Assembly (NCBI RefSeq): GCF_003096075.1
Contig: NZ_CP015449.1
Location: 2,907,001-2,971,000, forward strand
Direction: 5' to 3'
Length of the DNA: 64,000 nucleotides
DNA from: Dietzia lutea
GTDB taxonomy: Bacteria > Actinomycetota > Actinomycetes > Mycobacteriales > Mycobacteriaceae
Shown: positions 52,359-60,648 of the stretch, piece after piece
How positions within the stretch are numbered: the first letter of the stretch is position 1
Layout: every line of letters starts with the position of its first letter
Notes under the pieces: model-generated
Database searches by the model: none
Seen by the model: only the letters and a program-made list of their open reading frames with translations
Told to the model about the DNA's origin: nothing
Made by a program: the position numbers and the translations under genes

Positions 52359-53138
52359 ATGAGCACCGAGCACTCCGCCGCCCGAGACCGCCTGTCCGCC
52401 CTGCCCGCCGAGACCCGCGTCGCCGTGGTGACCGGGGCGTCGTCCGGGATCGGGGAGGCGACCGCGCGCGAGCTGGCGCGGATGGGCTTCCACGTGGTGA
52501 TCGGCGCGCGGCGCGTCGAGCGGCTGCAGGCGCTGGCGGACGAGATCGGGGGCACGGCCATGCCGCTCGACGTGACCGACGCCGACTCGTGCGAGGCGTT
52601 CTGCGCGGCCGTCCCCCGGCTGCACGTGCTGGTCAACAACGCCGGCGGCGCCAAGGGCACGACCAGCGTGATGGACGCCGACGAGGACCAGTGGCGCTGG
52701 ATGTGGGAGACCAACGTCCTCGGCACGCTGCGCATGGTGCGCGGGCTCATGCCGGTGCTGGTCGAGACGGGCGACGGGCTGGTCGTCACCATCACCTCGA
52801 TCGCCGCGTTCGAGTCCTACGACAACGGCTCCGGCTACACGTCCGCCAAGCACGCGCAGGCCGTCCTGCACCGCACCCTCCGCGGTGAGCACCTCGGCCA
52901 GCCGGTGCGGTTCACCGAGATCGCGCCCGGCATGGTCGAGACCGAGTTCTCGCGCGTGCGGTTCGACGGCGACGACGACAAGGCGGCCGCCGTCTACCGT
53001 GGGCTGACCCCGATGGTCGCGCAGGACGTGGCGGAGATCGTCGGCTTCGTGGCCAGCAGGCCCTCGCACGTCAACCTGGATCAGATCGTGGTGAAGCCCC
53101 GCGATCAGCACTCCGCGACGCGCGCGCACCGGAGCTGA
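52359..53138 (+). CDS. Short-chain dehydrogenase/reductase
   Basis: A 259-residue classical SDR. Motifs: VVTGASSGIGEAT for NAD(P) binding, LVNNAGGA, the catalytic Ser in TITSIAAFES, and Tyr/Lys in GYTSAKHA. The MGFHVVIGARRVER segment suggests NADP. In M. tuberculosis an SDR (Rv0484c) holds the same place between mshA and murB. ATG 52359 is chosen; the preceding 14 codons are upstream DNA. Substrate unknown. Confidence 0.88.
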   Translation: MSTEHSAARDRLSALPAETRVAVVTGASSGIGEATARELARMGFHVVIGARRVERLQALADEIGGTAMPLDVTDADSCEAFCAAVPRLHVLVNNAGGAKGTTSVMDADEDQWRWMWETNVLGTLRMVRGLMPVLVETGDGLVVTITSIAAFESYDNGSGYTSAKHAQAVLHRTLRGEHLGQPVRFTEIAPGMVETEFSRVRFDGDDDKAAAVYRGLTPMVAQDVAEIVGFVASRPSHVNLDQIVVKPRDQHSATRAHRS

Positions 53139-53168
53139 CATCGGTAGGTGAGCCTGTCCAACCCAAAG

Positions 53169-53187
53169 GCAGGTTAGGCTTTCTGAC
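53169..53187 (+). promoter_or_regulatory. IdeR/DtxR-type iron box upstream of ferritin
   Basis: GCAGGTTAGGCTTTCTGAC matches the IdeR/DtxR consensus (TTAGGTTAGGCTAACCTAA) at 12 of 19 positions, with a perfect left half AGGTTAGGCT. It lies 56 bases before the ferritin start. In M. tuberculosis IdeR activates bfrB when iron is plentiful, which would fit. Confidence 0.5.
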
Positions 53188-53242
53188 CTGGTGAAACGTC
53201 GGCGATCGCCATAGTCTGGCCCCCTACTGAAAGGGGCCTGCC

Positions 53243-53779
53243 ATGGCCAGGAACAAGAACACCTTCGTCGATCTCCTCACCGCTCAGGTCGGTCACGAGT
53301 TCGCCGCCAGCCAGCAGTACATCGCGATCGCAGTGTGGGCGGACGCGCAGGACCTGCCGCAGCTCGCCGGGCGCTTCTACTCGCACAGCCTCGGCGAGCG
53401 GAATCACGCGATGATGATGGTCCAGTACATGCTCGACCGCGATATCCCCGTCACGATCCCCTCCGTCCCCGCCCCTGAGGCCCGGTTCAGCGGCCCCGCC
53501 GACGCGCTGCGCCTCGCGCTCGAGCAGGAGAAGCAGGTGACGCGGCAGATCGAGGACATGTTCCAGGCCGCCCGCGCCGAGTCCGACCCGCTCGGCGAGC
53601 AGTTCATGCTGTGGTTCCTGCGCGAGCAGGTCGAGGAGGTCGCCAACATGAACACGCTGGTCACGATCGCCGAGCGTGCGGCCGACGACTGGTTCCGCAT
53701 CGAGGAGTACCTCGCCCGCGAGAACGACTCCTCCACGAACACCGGCACCCCGCCGTCGGTGGCCGGCGGCGCCGTCTGA
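53243..53779 (+). CDS. Ferritin (non-heme, BfrB-like)
   Basis: A 178-residue ferritin that oxidises and stores iron as a 24-subunit shell. Four helices carry the ferroxidase residues: Glu19 in VGHEFAASQQYIA, Glu52 and His55 in GERNHAMMMVQYM, and a Glu pair in REQVEEVANM. The 15-residue C-terminal tail is Thr/Pro/Gly-rich. No heme-binding Met of bacterioferritin is evident. ATG 53243 follows AAAGGGG. A candidate iron box lies upstream and a long palindrome downstream. Confidence 0.93.
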   Translation: MARNKNTFVDLLTAQVGHEFAASQQYIAIAVWADAQDLPQLAGRFYSHSLGERNHAMMMVQYMLDRDIPVTIPSVPAPEARFSGPADALRLALEQEKQVTRQIEDMFQAARAESDPLGEQFMLWFLREQVEEVANMNTLVTIAERAADDWFRIEEYLARENDSSTNTGTPPSVAGGAV

Positions 53780-53878
53780 CGCAGGCGCACCGCGCCACCG
53801 CGCGCCATCGCGCCGACAGGCGCGTTCGCCGCCACCGCGCGTCATCGCGCCGCTGCGCACCATTGCCGCCACCGCGCG

Positions 53879-53944
53879 TCATCGAGAAGACGGTTTCGCA
53901 CACATCCGCCGAGAGGAGGGTGCGCGGAACTGTCTTCTCGATGA
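53879..53944. repeat. Long near-perfect palindrome (family copy 3)
   Basis: Arms at 53879-53903 (starts TCATCGAGAAGACGGTTTCG) and 53920-53944 pair at 22 of 25 positions around a 16-base loop. It lies between the convergent ferritin and ABC-F genes, where it could terminate both. Upstream (53820-53880) are short repeats of ACCGCGCGTCATCG. Confidence 0.8.
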
Positions 53945-54016
53945 AGGGGCCGGCTCGCGCGGGCGGTCGGCTCGCGCGTGCGGTCGGCTCGCGCGGGGCC
54001 CGGGCAGCTCGGAGAC

Positions 54017-55627
54017 TCAGCGCAGGGTGATCACGTCGTCCACCCCCACGCGGTCGCAGAAGCCGTCGTCATGGCTCACCAGCAGCAGCGCACCCCGCCA
54101 CTGCGCGAGGGCCTCGGTCAGCACCTGCACCCCCTCCAGGTCGAGGTTGTTGGTCGGCTCGTCCAGCACCAGCAGCTGCGGGACCGGCCTCGCGAACAAC
54201 CTCGCCGCGAGCGCCGCACGAAGGCGCTCGCCGCCGGAGAGCTCCCCGAGCCCGCGCACACCCGCGTCGCCGATGAACAGCAGCCGCGCCGCGTGGGCAT
54301 GCGCCTCCTCCGCCGACGCCTCGGGGCGGACCGCACGGATCGCGTCGACGACCGACCACCCCGGATGCTCGACGCGAAGATCCTGCGGCAGCAGGGCCCA
54401 GGGGACGAGGGCGGCGTTGTCGTCGTCGTCCCGGCCGGTTCCGCGCGACCCCGGCCCCGCGACGCCCGCACCGAACAGGCGCCGCAGCAGCGTGGTCTTG
54501 CCGCTGCCGTTCGGGCCGGCCAGCCGCACGCGCGCCGGGCCGACGAGATGGATCCGGCCGGCGACGGGATCGTCCGCGTCCAGCACGACCCGCCCCGCGG
54601 GCAACCCGGGATCGGGCAGGTCGACCCGCAACAGCTCCTCACGACGCACCGCGGCGTCGGCCTCGCGCATCCGCTCCTGCGCCTGCTCCACGCCCTTCGC
54701 GTGCGTGGCCCGGTAGCGCGCCGCCGACTCCTGGGCCTGCCGCTTGCGCATCCCCATGACGATCTTCGGCTCGCGCTTGTTCGCCTCCATCTTCCGGCCG
54801 TACCGCTCGCGCCGCGCCAGCACCACCTGCGCCTCGACCTTGTCCCGCTTCTGTGCGCGCAGGTCGTTGCGGGCCCCGGTCAGACTCTGCAGCGCGGCGG
54901 CCTGTTCGGACTCGATCACCTCGCGATAGTGCGAGTACGACCCGCCGAACACGCGACACCTGCCGGCCCGCATCTCGACGGTCGTCCCGGCCCGCTCGAG
55001 CAGGCCAAGGTCGTGGCTGACCACGAGCGCGATGCGCTGCCCGCCGGCGACGAACCGGTCGATCGACGCGAACAGTCGCGCCCGCGCCCGCGAGTCCAGG
55101 TTGTTGGTGGGCTCGTCGAGGAGGAGCACCCGCGGCTGCCCGATAAGCCGTCCCGCCAGCGCGGCGAGCGTGCGTTCCCCGCCGGACAGGTCGAGCACTG
55201 ATCTGCCCAGGTCCGTCGGTAAGCCCAACTCGGCGAGCAGCGCGCCCGTCCGCTCGGCGATCGACCAGTCGTCGGCGAGGCGGGCGAAGTCGTCGTCGTC
55301 GCCCTCCCCCGCCTCGATCCGCTCCAACGCCGCCAGCTTCCCGCCCACGCCGAGCTCGTCGGCGAGGGTGCGCTCCGCGGGCGCGTCGGCGAGCAACTGT
55401 GGGAGGTAGGCGACGGCGGGCGGCCGCGGGGGCTCGCCGCCGATGCTGACCGACCCGCGCGACGGGCGCAGCTCGCCGACGATGAGCCGCAGCAGAGTGC
55501 TCTTGCCTGCGCCGTTGCGGCCGACGAGTGAGGTGAGGCCGGGACCGAGGTTCAGGTCGAAGCCGTCGAAGAGCGGGGTGTCGTCGGGAAACGCGTACGC
55601 GACGTCCGACAGGACGAGGGATGACAT
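54017..55627 (-). CDS. ABC-F family ATPase (ribosome-associated)
   Basis: A 536-residue protein with two ABC domains and no membrane part. Domain 1: Walker A GRNGAGKST (36-44), signature LSGGERTLAAL, Walker B LLLDEPTNNLD. Linker with the coiled, basic P-site-tRNA interacting motif region (RNDLRAQKRDKVEAQ, KREPKIVMGMRKRQ). Domain 2: GPNGSGKTT, LSGGERLRAAL, LLVLDEPTNNLD. Such proteins act on ribosomes, several giving resistance to macrolide-type drugs, others with housekeeping roles; the sequence does not decide. It stands alone with a long leader region. Confidence 0.9.
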   Translation of the reverse strand: MSSLVLSDVAYAFPDDTPLFDGFDLNLGPGLTSLVGRNGAGKSTLLRLIVGELRPSRGSVSIGGEPPRPPAVAYLPQLLADAPAERTLADELGVGGKLAALERIEAGEGDDDDFARLADDWSIAERTGALLAELGLPTDLGRSVLDLSGGERTLAALAGRLIGQPRVLLLDEPTNNLDSRARARLFASIDRFVAGGQRIALVVSHDLGLLERAGTTVEMRAGRCRVFGGSYSHYREVIESEQAAALQSLTGARNDLRAQKRDKVEAQVVLARRERYGRKMEANKREPKIVMGMRKRQAQESAARYRATHAKGVEQAQERMREADAAVRREELLRVDLPDPGLPAGRVVLDADDPVAGRIHLVGPARVRLAGPNGSGKTTLLRRLFGAGVAGPGSRGTGRDDDDNAALVPWALLPQDLRVEHPGWSVVDAIRAVRPEASAEEAHAHAARLLFIGDAGVRGLGELSGGERLRAALAARLFARPVPQLLVLDEPTNNLDLEGVQVLTEALAQWRGALLLVSHDDGFCDRVGVDDVITLR

Positions 55628-56048
55628 GTGTGCTCCAGGGAGGTGGCGGATGGGCCGGGTCTCACCTGCAGTCGAGCACTGTCCTCGGGTCTCCTCGTCT
55701 AGGGCTCTCGGCCGTGCCCCTCGCGGCGCCGGTCTCTCGGGGTCGCGCCGTGCAGCTGCCGACGTACGCCGAGCAGAGTACGCCCGCGGGCCCGCGGCGG
55801 CAATGGTTCGGAGGCGTGTGCGTCGTGGAGCGGCCTCGGTCTCCCTCGCACCCGTCGTCGGCGCGGCTTCGGACCGGCTTCGGCGCGCTGCACTCGGCGT
55901 CGCCGGGGCTGGCGCCCTCGCCGTGGCGGATTCTGGTCGTAGCCATCTCGGATTCTCGGCGAAATCGCCTAGATGGTTACGTCCATTTCCGCGCTGAGTA
56001 CATCCAATCGCGGGGCGCGCGGCGCGGGGTGGCTTGGCGCGGGCCGGA
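55628..56048 (-). promoter_or_regulatory. Long leader region of the ABC-F gene with possible upstream ORF
   Basis: The 421-bp gap between the YidC stop and the ABC-F start contains no convincing gene. On the minus strand an ATG at 55946 opens a 94-codon frame (starts MATTRIRHGE) that ends 34 bases before the ABC-F ATG; its composition (Arg/Pro/Gly/Cys-rich) is not protein-like in its second half. Short complementary segments (CGGCGC/GCGCCG near 55730) could fold. ABC-F genes are often controlled by drug-responsive leader peptides; this is a candidate only. Confidence 0.3.
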
Positions 56049-57104
56049 CTACATGAAGGCGCTGGGGGGAAGGCCCTCGCGGCTGCTCATGGGCAGCTCC
56101 TTCTCCAGCTTCTCCATGAAGATGTGCGACTGCACGGCGGTCCAGATGTTGTTGGTGAGCCAGTACAGGCCGATCGCGATGGGGAAGTTGAAGAAGTACG
56201 CGCCCACGATCGGGAAGAACGGGAACAGGTACATCATGATCTTCATCGACTGGTTCATCGACTCGGTCATCTGCTCGGCCATGGACTGGAAGTCCTGGGG
56301 CTTGTCGCCCGGCTTCGCACCCGACGCGGCCGCGCCACCCGTGGTGGCGGGGGTGGGGGCGGCGGGCTTCTCGCCATCGACCTCGAGCACCTCGCCCTCG
56401 ACGACCGGGCCGCCGGCGCGCTCCTCGGCGTCCACGCGGGCCAGCGCGGCCTGCTCGGCGGCCTTCGCGGCCTTCTGCCGGCGGAAGGAGTTCCACATGT
56501 TGATGAACGTGGCGATGCCGGCCAGCACGAACAGCGGCACGGCCAGCATGAGAATGTCCTCGCGCACCAGCCCCGGGTGCAGGGAGTCCATGACCTCCTG
56601 AGGCATGCGGATGTAGGACGCCAGCGGCACGCCGAACATCTCGGCGTTGAGGAACGACGACACCTGCTCGGGGCCGAACGCCCCGTTGGTCATCTGTGAG
56701 GCCTCTTCGATGGACTTTCCGGGAGGCGAGAAGTTGAGCAGCACGTAGTACAGGCCCAGGAACACGGGGATCTGCACGAGCAGCGGCAGGCAGCCGGCCA
56801 GGGGGTTCACCCCGGCGTCGGCGTACAGGGCCTGCATCTCCTTGGCCTGCTCCTGGCGGTCCTCGGGGGATTTGCGGTCCTTGTACTTGTTCTGCAGCTC
56901 CTTCATCTTGGGAGCGAGCTGCGCCATCTTGCGCATGGAGTACTGCTGGCGCCACATGGACCGCAGGAGCAGCAGGCGCACGGTCACCACCAGCAGGAGC
57001 ACGGAGCCCACCCAGGCGACGCCCGAGTCGGGGTCCACCACGAAGCCCAGCGCCCAGTGCCAGAACTTCATGACGAGTGACACCGGATACGCGAACAGGT
57101 CCAC
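56049..57104 (-). CDS. Membrane protein insertase, YidC/Oxa1 family
   Basis: A 351-residue insertase of the short, Gram-positive type. The first helix is MDLFAYPVSLVMKFWHWAL, a second (WVGSVLLLVVTVRLLLL) carries the groove arginine, followed by the basic loop KMKELQNKYKDRKSPED, the conserved PLAGCLPLLVQIPVFLGLY, and later helices ending in NFPIAIGLYWLTNNIW. A hydrophilic loop (about 215-275) is Glu/Ala/Pro-rich. GTG 57104 has GGAG eight bases upstream. In M. tuberculosis the single YidC lies by oriC, so this is probably a second paralogue. Confidence 0.9.
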   Translation of the reverse strand: MDLFAYPVSLVMKFWHWALGFVVDPDSGVAWVGSVLLLVVTVRLLLLRSMWRQQYSMRKMAQLAPKMKELQNKYKDRKSPEDRQEQAKEMQALYADAGVNPLAGCLPLLVQIPVFLGLYYVLLNFSPPGKSIEEASQMTNGAFGPEQVSSFLNAEMFGVPLASYIRMPQEVMDSLHPGLVREDILMLAVPLFVLAGIATFINMWNSFRRQKAAKAAEQAALARVDAEERAGGPVVEGEVLEVDGEKPAAPTPATTGGAAASGAKPGDKPQDFQSMAEQMTESMNQSMKIMMYLFPFFPIVGAYFFNFPIAIGLYWLTNNIWTAVQSHIFMEKLEKELPMSSREGLPPSAFM

Positions 57105-57302
57105 GGGCGATTCTCCAGGGAAAACGGCGGCGCCGGGCGGGCGCACGGGGGCGTGACGAGCTTAGAAGGCCTGGGTCCAGCGTGCCAGGAACGACCGGTG
57201 GGGCGGGCGGCGGGGTGTCAGGTGCAGCCCCGCGGCGCGGGTGGCGCGCGGCGGGCGGTGGGTGTCGGGGCGCCGGGCGGCGGGTGGCGGGGCGCGGGCC
57301 GG

Positions 57303-58490
57303 TCAGATGTGGCAGCCCACCCACACGGGTTCGGGGTGCAGCTCCACGCCGAACGCCTCCCGCACGCCGTCGCGCACCTCGCGCGCCAGCGCGATGATGT
57401 CGTCGGAGGTCGCCGCGCCCCTGTTGGTCAGCGCGAGCGTGTGCTTGGTGGACAGGCGGGCAGGGGACGACGACGAGGGGTGTCCCTTGCCGAAACCGGC
57501 CCGCTCTATGAGCCAGCCCGCGGAGAGCTTGATCCCGCCGGGCGTGGAGAAGGCGGGCATCTGCTCCGCCGGCGCGGACCCGAGACGGGCGGCCACCCGG
57601 GACCGCACCGTGGGGAGTTCGTCCTCGCGTATCACCGGGTTGGTGAAGAAGGACCCCGCGGACCAGGTGTCCTCGTCGTCGTCGTCGAGCACCATCCCCT
57701 TGCCACACCGCAGCTCCAGCACGGTACGCCGCACGACGGACGGGTCGGTTCGCTCGCCCGGCGCCACGCCGAGGCGGCCGGCGAGCTCGGCGTACCGGAT
57801 CGGCTCGCTGCGCCCCGCGGGGTCGAGCCGGAACTCCACCTCGAGCACCACGGCGCGGTCGGTGTTCTTGAGCACCGACGTGCGGTAGGCGAGCCCCAGG
57901 GCCTCCGGGGTGACCCACTCGTCGACGCCGGTCGCGCGGTCGTACCACCGCACGCGGTGCAGGATCTGGGCGACCTCCACGCCGTACGCGCCGACGTTCT
58001 GCACGGGTGTCGCGCCGACGGACCCGGGGATCCCGGACAGGCACTCCAGGCCGCCGCACCCGCGCCCGACGGTGTCGGCGACGAGGTCGTCCCACGCCAG
58101 GCCGGCGCCGGAGCGCACGACGAGGCGGTCATCGTCGGCGCCGGTGAGGTACTCGACCTCCCGGTTGCGCACGGCCACCACCACCAGGTCGAGGTCACCA
58201 CCGGCGACCACGAGGTTGGACCCGCCGCCCAACACCAGCACCGGGATCTCGGCGGCGTCGAGGGCGCGCACGGCCGCGACCACCGCCTCCGCCGTCGCGC
58301 ACTCGAGCAGGGCACGCGGGCGGCCGCCGATGCGCAGGGTCGTCAGGTCGGCCAGCCGGGCGCCGGTGGTCGCGGTGACGCCGGCGATGTGGGTCAGCTC
58401 GGCGACGACCGGGTCGGCGGGGTGCGGCGCGGAGGTTCCGGCGGACCGCTGCGCGGCCGGGTGCACGGGGTCGGACGGGGGCGGGTTCAC
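57303..58490 (-). CDS. murB: UDP-N-acetylenolpyruvoylglucosamine reductase
   Basis: A 395-residue flavoenzyme that reduces UDP-GlcNAc-enolpyruvate to UDP-MurNAc, the second step of peptidoglycan precursor synthesis. FAD-binding GGGSNLVV and GIPGSVGATPVQNVGAYG, catalytic Ser in WSAGSFFTNP and Glu in LHPEPVWVG are present. Two insertions rich in Asp (DDDDED) and Ser (SSSS) come from GAC-type repeats. GTG 58490 starts a 30-residue extension before the domain. Divergent from the DUF2505 gene as in M. tuberculosis (Rv0482/Rv0481c). The 57105-57302 gap is G-rich low complexity. Confidence 0.94.
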   Translation of the reverse strand: MNPPPSDPVHPAAQRSAGTSAPHPADPVVAELTHIAGVTATTGARLADLTTLRIGGRPRALLECATAEAVVAAVRALDAAEIPVLVLGGGSNLVVAGGDLDLVVVAVRNREVEYLTGADDDRLVVRSGAGLAWDDLVADTVGRGCGGLECLSGIPGSVGATPVQNVGAYGVEVAQILHRVRWYDRATGVDEWVTPEALGLAYRTSVLKNTDRAVVLEVEFRLDPAGRSEPIRYAELAGRLGVAPGERTDPSVVRRTVLELRCGKGMVLDDDDEDTWSAGSFFTNPVIREDELPTVRSRVAARLGSAPAEQMPAFSTPGGIKLSAGWLIERAGFGKGHPSSSSPARLSTKHTLALTNRGAATSDDIIALAREVRDGVREAFGVELHPEPVWVGCHI

Positions 58491-58528
58491 ACGCCCGAGG
58501 GTAACCGGCGCTTGTAGGGTCGGACCCC

Positions 58529-59029
58529 ATGGCGACCCGCTTCTCCCACAACGCCCGCATCGACGCCCCCATCGAGACCGTGTACTCGGCCTACGGCAGC
58601 GAGGAGTACTGGCGCGAGCGACTCCTGGCGGTGGGGACCGACAAGGACAGCCTCGACGACTTCGCCTCCTCCGCCGACAGCATCCGCGTGACCATCACGC
58701 AGCACATCCCGGAAGAGGACATCCCCGACTCGGCCCGCAGGTTCCTGCCGGGCGAGCTGACCATCGTGCGCACCAGCACCTACTCGGGCTTCGACGGTCG
58801 GACGTTCACCGGGTCCGCGCGCGCCGAGGCGGCGGGCGGGCTCGGGCTCATCAGCGGCGACGCGACCGCCGTGGACCGGGACGGCGCCGCGGAGGAGTCG
58901 GTGTCCGGGCAGGTCAAGGTGTCGGTGCCGCTGCTCGGCGGCACGCTCGAGAAGATGGTGATCTCGCACCTGGACCGGCTGTTCGAGGCCGAGTACCGAC
59001 ACCTCAACCGCTGGGCCGCCGCCCGCTGA
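58529..59029 (+). CDS. DUF2505 protein (SRPBCC-like)
   Basis: A 166-residue protein of the DUF2505 family, a helix-grip fold found in Corynebacteriales beside murB (Rv0481c position). The N-terminal strand-helix ATRFSHNARIDAPIETVYSAY and the C-terminal long helix GGTLEKMVISHLDRLFEAEY are typical. It lacks cysteine and membrane segments. The ligand and role are unknown. Starts 38 bases from the murB GTG in a divergent pair. Confidence 0.85.
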   Translation: MATRFSHNARIDAPIETVYSAYGSEEYWRERLLAVGTDKDSLDDFASSADSIRVTITQHIPEEDIPDSARRFLPGELTIVRTSTYSGFDGRTFTGSARAEAAGGLGLISGDATAVDRDGAAEESVSGQVKVSVPLLGGTLEKMVISHLDRLFEAEYRHLNRWAAAR

Positions 59030-59103
59030 CCCACCGTCGGTACGCACCTGCCCGGCGAGGTGGGTGCTGCACGCCGACGCCTTTTCGGTGACAATCGGAA
59101 GCG

Positions 59104-59970
59104 ATGCAGCCGCCGAGAGACACCCAGCGACTTCCCGCCTTCGATCAGCCGGGCGTGCAGAACGCTCCCACCGAGCAGTTCGCCGCCCGGCCCGCCGACG
59201 CGGGCGCTCCCCCTCCGGGCGGGGGCGGGCCGGCCGGTGCCCGGGGCGGGAGTCGGACGGGCCGCCGGATCGTCATCGGCGCCGTGCTGCTCATCGTGCT
59301 GGTGGTGGCCGGCGCCGTGGGCCTGGAGTTCGGGATGCGCGGCGCCATCAAGGACAACCTCCGCGAGGAGATCACCACCACGCTCGGCTCCACGCCCGAG
59401 GTGGAGCTGGGACCCCAGCCGGTCCTGCTGTCGTACGTCACCGGCACGCTCGGCACGATCCGCATCACCACCGACGGGGCGCCCGCCGAGGGCGCGACCG
59501 GCCCGGTCCCGGCGATCGACATCACCGCCGAGGGCGTGCGGTCCGAGGGTGAGACCTCGCGCATCGACTCGCTCACCGGCACCGCGTTCGTGTCCGACGA
59601 GACCATGGCCGCGGCCGCGCAGTCCGAGGGCGCGGGCGGCGCCGGCGACAGCCTGCTGGGCGGGCTGATCCAGGTGCAGGACATCGTCTCCGACCCCGCC
59701 GCCGGCACCCTGCGCGTGTCGATCAGCGGGCTCGCCGAGGCGGTGGTGACCCCGCGACTCATCGACGGAAACCTCGAGATGGATCCTCAGCAGGCCTCGG
59801 TCCTCGGGTTCCAGCTGCCCTCGGAGATCCTGGGCGGAACCGTCTCGATGATGGACTCCGCGCTGGCCGACCTGCCCGAGGGGATCGAGCTCACCGGCGT
59901 CCGCGTGGTCGACGGCGGGATGACCGTGGACCTGGCCGGCCGCGACGTCGTGCTGGAGTCGACCCGCTAG
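59104..59970 (+). CDS. DUF2993 (LmeA-type) membrane-anchored protein
   Basis: A 288-residue protein. Residues 1-52 are a Pro/Gly-rich cytoplasmic tail, 53-75 a single helix (RRIVIGAVLLIVLVVAGAVG), and the remainder is an extracytoplasmic domain with the DUF2993 pattern (ELGPQPVLLSYVTGTLGTIRI, VSISGLAEAVVTPRL, LPEGIELTGVRVVDGGMTV). Relatives such as LmeA of mycobacteria bind phospholipid and help mature lipomannan; that role is possible. ATG 59104 lies close to the DUF2505 stop (75 bp) on the same strand. Confidence 0.82.
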   Translation: MQPPRDTQRLPAFDQPGVQNAPTEQFAARPADAGAPPPGGGGPAGARGGSRTGRRIVIGAVLLIVLVVAGAVGLEFGMRGAIKDNLREEITTTLGSTPEVELGPQPVLLSYVTGTLGTIRITTDGAPAEGATGPVPAIDITAEGVRSEGETSRIDSLTGTAFVSDETMAAAAQSEGAGGAGDSLLGGLIQVQDIVSDPAAGTLRVSISGLAEAVVTPRLIDGNLEMDPQQASVLGFQLPSEILGGTVSMMDSALADLPEGIELTGVRVVDGGMTVDLAGRDVVLESTR

Positions 59971-60028
59971 GTGCGGTCCGCCGCGCGGCCCGCGGCTGAC
60001 GCCCGCTCCCGCGCGGCAGACTGGGCCC

Positions 60029-60565
60029 ATGCGCCTGCTCATCATCTCCGACACCCACGTCCCCACCCGCGCCCGCGACCTGCCGGCCCGCGTGTGGGAC
60101 GAGGTCGACGCCGCGGACGTGGTGATCCACGCCGGCGACTGGATGGACGTCGCCCTCCTCGACGCACTCGAGGAACGCTCCGCGCGGCTCATCGCCTGCT
60201 GGGGCAACAACGACGGCCCCGAGCTGCGCGAGCGCCTGCCCGAGGTGGCCCGCGCGACGCTCGACGGCGTGCGCCTGGCCGTCACCCACGAGGCCGGCGC
60301 CTCCGCGGGACGGGACAGGCGCATGGCCAAGGCCTTCCCCGACACCGACGTCCTGGTCTTCGGGCACTCGCACATCCCGTGGGACACCACCGCGCCGCGT
60401 GTGTCCGGAAAGGGTTCGTCCGGTGAGGGCGCGTCCGGCGAGGGCGGTTTGCGGCTGCTCAACCCGGGCTCGCCCACCGACCGCCGGCGCCAGCCGCACC
60501 ACACGTACATGACCGCCACCATCGCCGAGGGCGCGCTGGGCGACGTCGAGTTGCACACGCTGTAG
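60029..60565 (+). CDS. Metallophosphoesterase (YfcE/MJ0936 type)
   Basis: A 178-residue calcineurin-like phosphoesterase. The metal-binding blocks are ISDTHVP, HAGDWMD, WGNNDGPEL, LAVTHEAGAS, FGHSHIPW and NPGSPTDRR, all in the family order. A Gly/Ser insertion (SGKGSSGEGASGEGG) follows the GHSH block, a low-complexity loop. Substrates are probably cyclic or simple phosphodiesters; unknown here. ATG 60029 is close to the DUF2993 stop (58 bp). Confidence 0.9.
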   Translation: MRLLIISDTHVPTRARDLPARVWDEVDAADVVIHAGDWMDVALLDALEERSARLIACWGNNDGPELRERLPEVARATLDGVRLAVTHEAGASAGRDRRMAKAFPDTDVLVFGHSHIPWDTTAPRVSGKGSSGEGASGEGGLRLLNPGSPTDRRRQPHHTYMTATIAEGALGDVELHTL

Positions 60566-60648
60566 CGACCGCGGCCCCTCGCCGTCAGGCCGAGCGGCGG
60601 GCGGGACGAGCCGGGCGGCGGACGCCGTGTTCTGCCACCCTGGAGACC

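Noticed and set aside
55621-56601. 326-codon plus-strand ORF between ABC-F and YidC
   Set aside because: Overlaps the YidC gene antisense and has shadow composition.
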